This document shows positions 57,880 through 64,000 of a stretch of 64,000 bases of DNA, one piece after another (within the stretch, counting starts at the first letter, position 1; each line of letters opens with the position of its first letter). Source of the DNA: CAYVQZ01 sp964453435 (GTDB taxonomy: Bacteria; Abyssobacteria; SURF-5); the NCBI GenBank assembly GCA_964453435.1, contig CAYVQZ010000002.1, positions 62,001 to 126,000 on the forward strand. The letters are read 5' to 3'. A program made the translations under genes and the position numbers. The notes under the pieces were generated by a model that searched no databases, was not told the DNA's origin, and saw nothing but the letters and a program-made list of their open reading frames with translations.

Positions 57880-59490
57880 TTACTCTCTTCCCCGGTGTTT
57901 CAGCCGCCTGTACACGGTGAAATCCTTCACGGCGCTCGCCGTAAATCCCCAATGCGTATCCGGATCGGGTCGGCTGGCGCCCAGTGGCGTGTCGCGAACT
58001 TGCAGGGTATGTTTCTCATAGAACGACAGCGCTGACTCCGGTATGTCCACCTTCACGGAAGGCGGATACCGGATCACTCCGCAGGGGCTCTCGGTCAATA
58101 TCCAGTCCGCAGTCATTGCCTCGCCGCGATTTCCCGGATATCGACCGTCGATGACCTTCATGTTTGTATAGAACATGATCGGATACCCCGGGTCCAACAT
58201 GGCTACCGATTCCGATTCGTCGCCGTATGTCCGTAGAAACGTGACAACGTTCTCGCACTTGTCCTCATACGGCGTGGTGATCTCCCGGACAAATTCATAG
58301 ACGGGCGATTTGAACTCGCGCTCGCCTCGCCACGGATAGAGAGAGAGAATGTTGGGCGCATTCGTCAATGCCAGGATAGCTATGAATCCCACCTTCAGAA
58401 AACCGGGCCGCACGTAATTCTGTACAATGTGGGCCTCCAGAATAATTAACACGGGCAGCGACATCACGAGATAGCGAAAGTAGGTAAACGGAAAAATGCT
58501 GAGGCAAAAGAGCTGCCCGAAGGTAAAGAACAAAAGTAGTGTGGTCCCTCGGGAAGGCGCGCAGCGCCGCACGGAAACCTTTTTCAGAATGAAATATGTC
58601 GGCGGGATGAGAAGCAGAATCAGCGGAAATATGTGGAAGTTTATTTGATACACATACTGCAGAAACACGCTGACGAAGCCGGTGAATCGAGCCGATGTTC
58701 CCTTTCTGAGCATCCCCGAATACAGTACCCAGGGAAGGACGGCAACGAGCGTTATTGCATAACAAAGAGCGATATCTCTCGCGAACCCTCGGTTTTTCCT
58801 CATTTGAAAGACCGAATGAAGCCCAAGCGCAAAGAGGTTTGCAACGAAGCTTATGAAGCTGCTGTAAAAGAGCAGTATCAACGACAGACAAACATGAATC
58901 ATTCCCTTTCTGTTGCGCTCATATGCCACCTGCGTATATCCAACGAGCAGCCACAGCGTTCCAAACACAAGCAGGGAAAAATAACGGCATTGCCTCGCAT
59001 GAAGAAGGAACGGCACTGAAAAGACCAATAGCGCGGTCGCAACGAGCGCCGTGTTTTTGTCGCGATACAATCCGACCGCCGCGCGACGCATGAGGATGAC
59101 AGAGAAAAAAGCGAAGGTCACGAACGGCAGGCGCGCGGCGAACGTGGTTGGGCCGAATATCCGAAACGACAGGGCCGTGAGATAGTAGGGGAGCCAGGTA
59201 TTCCAGGTCCATACCTTTTTCTCGTTCGATTCCCATGGTTCCGGGTACTGGGTGATGAAGTTGTTTCCGTCATCCACTATGGGTATTCCGAATTTCAGGA
59301 TATTCCTGCCAAGAAGGGCGGTTTCAGCTTCGTCACCCCACAGCAATCGGTCGGAGAGATTGTAGAAGAGAAAAAAGACGGCCAGGCCGATGAACAACAT
59401 GCGCACAATAGCGTGTCTTGAATACTTTCCGCCAACATTGAGCCCTTCTCCTCTTTCCGATACGGCGTCCCGTTTACTTGTCATCGTCAT
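57880..59490 (-). CDS. Glycosyltransferase family 39-like (GT-C) membrane protein
   Basis: A 536-residue integral membrane protein with about ten predicted helices in the first 400 residues and a soluble C-terminal part. The loop after TM1 carries LLWGDEAETALLGRN, the acidic DE motif that in PMT/ArnT-type GT-C enzymes holds the catalytic Asp. It would transfer a sugar from a polyprenyl-phosphate donor to a lipid or protein acceptor outside the membrane. It overlaps the end of the next gene upstream (59474) by 17 bases, so the two are translationally coupled. Confidence 0.8.
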   Translation of the reverse strand: MTMTSKRDAVSERGEGLNVGGKYSRHAIVRMLFIGLAVFFLFYNLSDRLLWGDEAETALLGRNILKFGIPIVDDGNNFITQYPEPWESNEKKVWTWNTWLPYYLTALSFRIFGPTTFAARLPFVTFAFFSVILMRRAAVGLYRDKNTALVATALLVFSVPFLLHARQCRYFSLLVFGTLWLLVGYTQVAYERNRKGMIHVCLSLILLFYSSFISFVANLFALGLHSVFQMRKNRGFARDIALCYAITLVAVLPWVLYSGMLRKGTSARFTGFVSVFLQYVYQINFHIFPLILLLIPPTYFILKKVSVRRCAPSRGTTLLLFFTFGQLFCLSIFPFTYFRYLVMSLPVLIILEAHIVQNYVRPGFLKVGFIAILALTNAPNILSLYPWRGEREFKSPVYEFVREITTPYEDKCENVVTFLRTYGDESESVAMLDPGYPIMFYTNMKVIDGRYPGNRGEAMTADWILTESPCGVIRYPPSVKVDIPESALSFYEKHTLQVRDTPLGASRPDPDTHWGFTASAVKDFTVYRRLKHRGRE

Positions 59491-61162
59491 TACGCTGCGG
59501 CTCGGTCGTTGTCCGAGGGCTCCTTTCCTGGTGGACTGCGAATGGCACGAGGTCCTTGCGCTGCGGAGAAAACCTGAGAATCGAGTGTCCCTGGTCCAGA
59601 ACCATCTTGATCTCCGTTTCCGTCAGTATTCGATTTCTCCCCAGGACTCTGTAAATAACAGTCTCTCCGTTCAGTGACATCTCGAAGGGGTTCCCGCTTG
59701 CGACCGGCTCAATCCTCTCTGCAGCGGCGCCGAGTCTGTGCCTCAAATCAGGCATGAGAGAATTACTCGCGACATAGAAAACGGCGCCTGTTCTTGTCCG
59801 AAATTCGGCCGGGATATTCAACAGATATAATTTTCTGTTCGAGTTGGCGCTTATCGCTCCCGTCAAAAAGGCGTGTTCGGCTGTCTGAACAATATTTTCC
59901 TGTATCGTCGAAGCCGCTTTCCAGTAGTCGCGTCTTTTCAGGTTGCCGCTGAGGCCTGCGCCCGCGAGCGCAAAGCAAACGCCGGCGCACAGTATCTTCC
60001 GAGCCCACGCCGATCTCCCTCCCGTTCCACCATTTAAGGCGCCGCCGCCGCTTCCAAAAATCCTGCGTAAAGTGTGCACGAGGACATTTGAGAAATCGGA
60101 GATGAAGCCGCAGAGGAAACATGTAAAGAATGCCAGGGGAAGACAGAAGTATCTCAAATTCGGACCGCCGGCCCCAATGGAAATAATCAAAATCGGACCC
60201 AACGACGCAAGGAAGAAGAAAAGGCCGGTCTTGCTTTTTCTGACCAGAATGTAAAGGAAGAAAATGCATGTCCCCAGTATGACCATGAGACGCAGTGCGG
60301 AGTGCGTGGTAATGAAGGGATGAAGCAGGTTGTTAAAATCGAAAAGTCGTGCCATTGTCTCGACAGCTACTTTTTCTATCATCCACCACGGTCTCGATGT
60401 GAGCGGAAACGGTGAGAGCTCCAACCCAAGCATTACCTTCACCGCGGTGAGCGTCGCCGGAACCGCAAGCAGAATGCTCTGGCGAATCAAGAATCCAAGG
60501 GCGATTTCTTTCTTGCTCTCGCTCATTCGAAAGTTCGGAACGGAGTGGAAGAGCAAGTCATACAGAAGCAGTATTCCGAATGTCACCGCTCCTTGTTCGA
60601 TACAGAGCATGGATAATGTGAATGCCAGGATGCATCCGACAAACGCCGCGCGTGAACGTTCTCGCAGGTAATGAGCGAAGAGTAAGAGCGAAACAAGCGA
60701 GAAAGCGGCCATGGCGATTGTTTGGGCGCCCGTTTTCCAGTAGATGACCTCGGAATTCGGGATCGCCGTCGAGTACAGCAAGGCGGCCAGGAATCCTGTG
60801 AAGAGGTTCCGGCTAACCGAGTAGTATAAATACATCACCAGTGTCGCGCATAGGAGGAAAAGGGAAAAATTCAGTCCCACAAACCATTTGGGCTCCATCA
60901 ATCCGACGGTTGCGGGAAGGGCGTTCAGGAGCAGGCCTAACGGATAGTAATGGTAGAAGCATGATGATTCCCGGAGAATGCCGAGTTTTTCGTTCAAGAC
61001 GAACTCGATAAAGGCAAAATCGTCGCCCACAAAATAAAAATCGAAAGATTCCCCGTACTCAAAGGCTATAACCGCCAGAAGCGCGAAAGTGGAGAGGAGA
61101 AATCGCAGAGGTGAGCCGGCAATCGTATGAGGTCTCACGGGCGGGTCAATCTCCGGTTGCAA
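59474..61162 (-). CDS. Multi-spanning membrane protein, GT-C-like
   Basis: A 562-residue membrane protein with roughly ten predicted helices. Directly after TM1 it has FYFVGDDFAFIEF, an acidic DD pair at the place of the catalytic Asp in GT-C glycosyltransferases, followed by a YYPLG motif. Residues about 370-560 are mainly soluble. I cannot name the family more closely. It starts the two-gene unit with the GT39-like protein. The two may act as successive polyprenyl-linked sugar transferases. Confidence 0.6.
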   Translation of the reverse strand: MQPEIDPPVRPHTIAGSPLRFLLSTFALLAVIAFEYGESFDFYFVGDDFAFIEFVLNEKLGILRESSCFYHYYPLGLLLNALPATVGLMEPKWFVGLNFSLFLLCATLVMYLYYSVSRNLFTGFLAALLYSTAIPNSEVIYWKTGAQTIAMAAFSLVSLLLFAHYLRERSRAAFVGCILAFTLSMLCIEQGAVTFGILLLYDLLFHSVPNFRMSESKKEIALGFLIRQSILLAVPATLTAVKVMLGLELSPFPLTSRPWWMIEKVAVETMARLFDFNNLLHPFITTHSALRLMVILGTCIFFLYILVRKSKTGLFFFLASLGPILIISIGAGGPNLRYFCLPLAFFTCFLCGFISDFSNVLVHTLRRIFGSGGGALNGGTGGRSAWARKILCAGVCFALAGAGLSGNLKRRDYWKAASTIQENIVQTAEHAFLTGAISANSNRKLYLLNIPAEFRTRTGAVFYVASNSLMPDLRHRLGAAAERIEPVASGNPFEMSLNGETVIYRVLGRNRILTETEIKMVLDQGHSILRFSPQRKDLVPFAVHQERSPRTTTEPQRNDDDK

Positions 61163-61504
61163 AGGGAAATTTCCGGTTCGCTTCCCCCCTGATGTTCTTC
61201 ATCACACGGCATAATGACACTTTCCGAAGCGCAAGACATGAGTGCGTCCCACAATTGCCGATGTTGCCGAAAAGCCAGCGGAGGAGGACTGCGCCCAATT
61301 ACGGAATCCCCGTGGTTTGGGGATTTGTCGATTGGCGGACTGCCTTCCGAAGCGCGGATTTTCAAACCCTGAGACAGGTTCACATTCCGCATTTTTCGAT
61401 GCAGGAGACGCATCCCGGCCACACCGCCGAAAATTCGAGCTAAGCGCAATCGAGCTCATTGGTACTGCGAACCTTTTCTCCTTTTCCGTCTATGACACAT
61501 TCCT
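61163..61504. other. Intergenic stretch, about 340 bases, with repeat copy
   Basis: It lies between mfd and the membrane-protein pair. I see no gene. It contains a copy of the interspersed repeat (61294-61356), in a slightly different layout from 44501-44589. Confidence 0.45.
61294..61356 (+). repeat. Interspersed intergenic repeat, copy 3
   Basis: CCCAATTACGGAATCCCC (61294-61311), then GATTGGCGGACTGCC and TTCCGAAGCGCG (61330-61356). The spacing between the parts is shorter than at 44501-44589. Confidence 0.55.
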
Positions 61505-64000
61505 CTACGCCGCGTTTTGCTCTCTGTTTTGCCTGAGCTCCGCGATGTGACGCACAACTTCGGTCGACTCCTCCAAAAGCTTATTGGGTCGATTCTTGTC
61601 GGCGGGCATGAGCAATTTCACACCGCCGTCCATATGAATGCGGAGTTTTTTGCCGAATCTTTCGGACAAGCATGCCAGTTCTCCGGCGACAAAATCCTTC
61701 CCGGGGGCGGGTCGGAAAAGGACATTATTCCCCACTCTCCCGATAAATTCAAGGCCGGCCGCTGCTCCAACGATCCGAAGACGGCTGATTTTCAGCAGGT
61801 TCTCCGCCTCCGGCGGAAGGGGTCCGTACCTGTCTCGCATCTCTTCCTCGATTGCTTCGGAGTCTTCCTCGGTTCTTGCCATGCTTACCTTCTTGTACAG
61901 CGCCAGTTTCTGGGCGGGGGACGAAACGTAATCGTCCGGAATGAAAGAATCGACCTCGAACTCGGCCGTTGGCAGAACGAGTTGCTCCGGCTTTTCCCCT
62001 TTCAGTTCTGTGACCGCTTCCTCCAGCAGTTGACAGTACATCTCGAATCCGACCGCTGCGATGTCGCCGTGTTGTTCGGAGCCGAGTATGTTGCCTGCGC
62101 CGCGTATTTCCAGGTCTCGCAATGCAATTTTAAAACCGGAACCGAGTTCCGAAAATTCTTCGATCGCCTTCAAACGTTTCTGGGCGACCTCGCTGAGAGC
62201 CTTGCGTTGCGGAATCATGAGGTATGCATACGCTCTCCGTTTATATCGGCCGACCCGTCCCCGGAGCTGATAGAGGTCGGCAAGGCCGAAATGGTCTGCC
62301 CGATTGATGAGCATCGTGTTCACGTTGGGGATATCGAGGCCCGATTCGATAATCGTCGTGCAGACCAGAACATCGATTCTTCTCTCAAGAAACTCGGCCA
62401 TTACCGACTGCAGCTCGCGTTCCGGCATGCGTCCGTGCGCAATGCCGAATTCCGCTTCCGGCACGAGCCGCTGCAGAAAGCGGGTCATTCTCTCGATTGT
62501 TTCCACCCGGTTATGGACGAAGAAAACCTGGCCCTCGCGCGCTATCTCCCGGAGAATCGCTTCCCGAATCAGTTTTTCCGAAAATTCGGTGACGACCGTA
62601 ATCACGGACAGCCGGTCCTCGGGCGGAGTGTTGATGACACTCATGTCTCGCACGCCCATCAAAGCCATGTGGAGAGTGCGGGGAATCGGCGTCGCGGTCA
62701 ATGTAAGCACATCCACGGTGTGCCTCAGTTTCTTCAGACGTTCTTTGTGAGCTACCCCGAATCGTTGTTCTTCGTCGATGATGACCAGGCCGAGGTTCTT
62801 GAACGTGACATCGGTCTGTATCAAGCGATGTGTTCCGATGACGATGTCCACCTTGCCCTCGGCCACGTCCGCGATGACTCGTTTCTGCTCGGCGGAAGTT
62901 CGGAATCTGCTGAGCATCTCGACGCGGACCGGATAATCCGCAAGGCGTTCCCGAAACGTGGTGTAATGCTGCTGGGCGAGGATGGTGGTTGGAACAAGCA
63001 CGGCAACCTGGCGCGAGTCCGTTACGCATTTGAACGCTGCCCGAAGAGCTACCTCTGTTTTGCCATATCCCACGTCTCCGCATATCAGGCGGTCCATCGG
63101 GAAAGGCCGCTCCATGTCGTGCTTGACTTCCTCGATGGCCGAAATCTGGTCTTCGGTCTCTCGATAAAGGAAAGCTTCTTCAAATTCGTTCTGCCACAGC
63201 GCATCCCCCGCAAATGCGTGGCCGTCGAGCACCTTACGCGCCGCATACAGTTCCAGCAACTCGCCGGCCATATCCAGAATGGAACGGCGCACTCGTTCCT
63301 GCACCCGAAACCAGGCTGTCCCACCGAGCTTGTATATTTTCGGAGGCTCGTCGTCGGAACCGACATATTTCTGGACCAGATGCATCATGTTCACGGGCAC
63401 GTAGAGTTTGTCGCCTCCGAGATATTCGAGCACAAGAAATTCGCTTTTCTGCTCGGGCAGGTATGCAAGACCGCGATATATTCCTATGCCGTGGTTCACA
63501 TGGACGACGTAGTCGCCCAGGCGCAGGTCGGTGAAATGGGTTATAGGAGCTCCTCCGCGAAACTTCTTGCGAGGTCTCCGGCGCGAGTATCGCCTGAAAA
63601 TCTCCTGGTCGCTTGCAACCAGCAGTTTTGTTTCATCTATGACAAAGCCGTAGCCGAGCCTGCCGAGCGTGACCAGTAATTGTCGGCCTTCAACGAATCG
63701 ATTGCTGTAGTGGGGATTCATTCCCGCGTCCTGCAGCAATTCCATGAGGCGCTTGCTCTCTCCTTCGTTGTTGCATACGACAATGGCCTGGTATCCTTCC
63801 CGCAATGAGTCGGCAAGCTGACGCCTGAAGCCTTCCAGATCGCCCGAGAGCGGTTCGAGGGAGCGGCAGTGTATTCCCAAGCCGACGAAATCCGTAAAAA
63901 CATCGGAACTTTGCTCAAAGCGGCTCACGCAAAGAGAGGCGGCGTTCGCTTTGTCCACGATTTCCCGAAGGGGGATGCTCCTTTCGTGAGCGAGGCCGTA
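61505..64000 (-). CDS. mfd: Transcription-repair coupling factor Mfd, C-terminal part (partial)
   Basis: The frame stays open to the right edge, so about 830 residues of a protein of roughly 1150 are visible. In order: the RNA polymerase-interacting CarD-like domain (LGDYVVHVNHGIGIYRGL near 150), the helicase motor with Walker A GDVGYGKTEVAL near 295 and DEEQRFG box near 395, TATPIPRTL, QLRGRVGRYKRRAYAYL near 575 (motif VI), the TRG motif, and the C-terminal D7 autoinhibition domain. It removes RNA polymerase stalled at DNA lesions and recruits UvrA. The GTG at 63958 is internal, not the start. Confidence 0.96.
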   Translation of the reverse strand, partial: YGLAHERSIPLREIVDKANAASLCVSRFEQSSDVFTDFVGLGIHCRSLEPLSGDLEGFRRQLADSLREGYQAIVVCNNEGESKRLMELLQDAGMNPHYSNRFVEGRQLLVTLGRLGYGFVIDETKLLVASDQEIFRRYSRRRPRKKFRGGAPITHFTDLRLGDYVVHVNHGIGIYRGLAYLPEQKSEFLVLEYLGGDKLYVPVNMMHLVQKYVGSDDEPPKIYKLGGTAWFRVQERVRRSILDMAGELLELYAARKVLDGHAFAGDALWQNEFEEAFLYRETEDQISAIEEVKHDMERPFPMDRLICGDVGYGKTEVALRAAFKCVTDSRQVAVLVPTTILAQQHYTTFRERLADYPVRVEMLSRFRTSAEQKRVIADVAEGKVDIVIGTHRLIQTDVTFKNLGLVIIDEEQRFGVAHKERLKKLRHTVDVLTLTATPIPRTLHMALMGVRDMSVINTPPEDRLSVITVVTEFSEKLIREAILREIAREGQVFFVHNRVETIERMTRFLQRLVPEAEFGIAHGRMPERELQSVMAEFLERRIDVLVCTTIIESGLDIPNVNTMLINRADHFGLADLYQLRGRVGRYKRRAYAYLMIPQRKALSEVAQKRLKAIEEFSELGSGFKIALRDLEIRGAGNILGSEQHGDIAAVGFEMYCQLLEEAVTELKGEKPEQLVLPTAEFEVDSFIPDDYVSSPAQKLALYKKVSMARTEEDSEAIEEEMRDRYGPLPPEAENLLKISRLRIVGAAAGLEFIGRVGNNVLFRPAPGKDFVAGELACLSERFGKKLRIHMDGGVKLLMPADKNRPNKLLEESTEVVRHIAELRQNREQNAA

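Noticed and set aside
61517..63679. A 720-residue open frame on the plus strand opposite mfd
   Set aside because: It lies wholly within the mirror of the mfd helicase; composition is typical of an antisense shadow and no domain is recognisable.
1..64000. CRISPR arrays, insertion sequences and prophage genes
   Set aside because: I found no regularly spaced direct repeats, no transposase or integrase motifs and no phage genes; the only repeats are the short intergenic ones.
1..64000. Selenoprotein genes using in-frame UGA near selC
   Set aside because: No gene in the window ends at a UGA that is followed by an in-frame continuation with a recognisable selenoprotein motif.

Overview
This window looks like a chromosomal segment from an uncultured, moderately GC-rich, Gram-negative-type bacterium with anaerobic or facultatively anaerobic metabolism. 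The signs are sigma-54 (rpoN), probable lipoproteins, a periplasmic-type tetraheme cytochrome, an NfnAB-like electron-bifurcating transhydrogenase pair, selenocysteine tRNA (selC), and PhaR/phasin polyester genes. I cannot assign a phylum from the sequence alone. There is no phage, plasmid, CRISPR array or intact IS element.

Layout. 1-5.6 kb: end of an amidohydrolase, a secreted multidomain protein (twin repeats, MopE-like motif, PKD, GYWKNH tail), a tetraheme cytochrome, a stand-alone encapsulated-ferritin-like protein and a CDF metal exporter with an altered metal site. 5.6-7 kb: three small proteins (RAM-type ligand-binding domain, BCAM0308/NMD3-like zinc ribbon, another zinc-ribbon protein). 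7-19 kb: acyl-CoA synthetase, SDR, two cyclic amidohydrolases, orphan HisF, RpoN, a YycJ-like metallo-hydrolase, a PocR/AraC regulator, an EthD protein and an acyl-CoA dehydrogenase. 19-25 kb: a 2-oxoacid dehydrogenase operon (E1alpha, E1beta, OsmC, E2; no E3) convergent with citrate synthase. 25-26.4 kb: a FAD-dependent amine/amino-acid oxidase-like protein.

26.6-44.4 kb is the most striking region. Ten colinear, tightly packed genes run from leuS through a double beta-propeller protein, a lytic transglycosylase with an N-terminal S1/P1-nuclease or phospholipase-C-like domain, an ABC importer whose binding protein and MalF-type permease are one polypeptide, a MalG-type permease, a SpoIID/LytB lipoprotein, NamZ (exo-N-acetylmuramidase), NagZ, AnmK and a double amidase whose second domain has lost its zinc ligands. 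Together they encode a plausible route to cut peptidoglycan, import muro-sugars and convert them to MurNAc-6-phosphate.

44.4-48.3 kb: an AMP-dependent acid-CoA ligase, a repeat-rich intergenic stretch containing selC, and a hydroxypyruvate isomerase-like protein. 48.3-55 kb: a molybdenum-cofactor operon (moeA-mobB-[nfnA-nfnB]-mobA-moaA-5-FCL) behind a clear promoter and a leader terminator hairpin just upstream of moeA. 55-57.8 kb: PhaR, a phasin-like protein and, in the opposite direction, an ArsA/Get3-type ATPase with a small coiled-coil protein. 57.9-61.2 kb: two overlapping GT-C-like membrane proteins. The window ends inside mfd on the minus strand.
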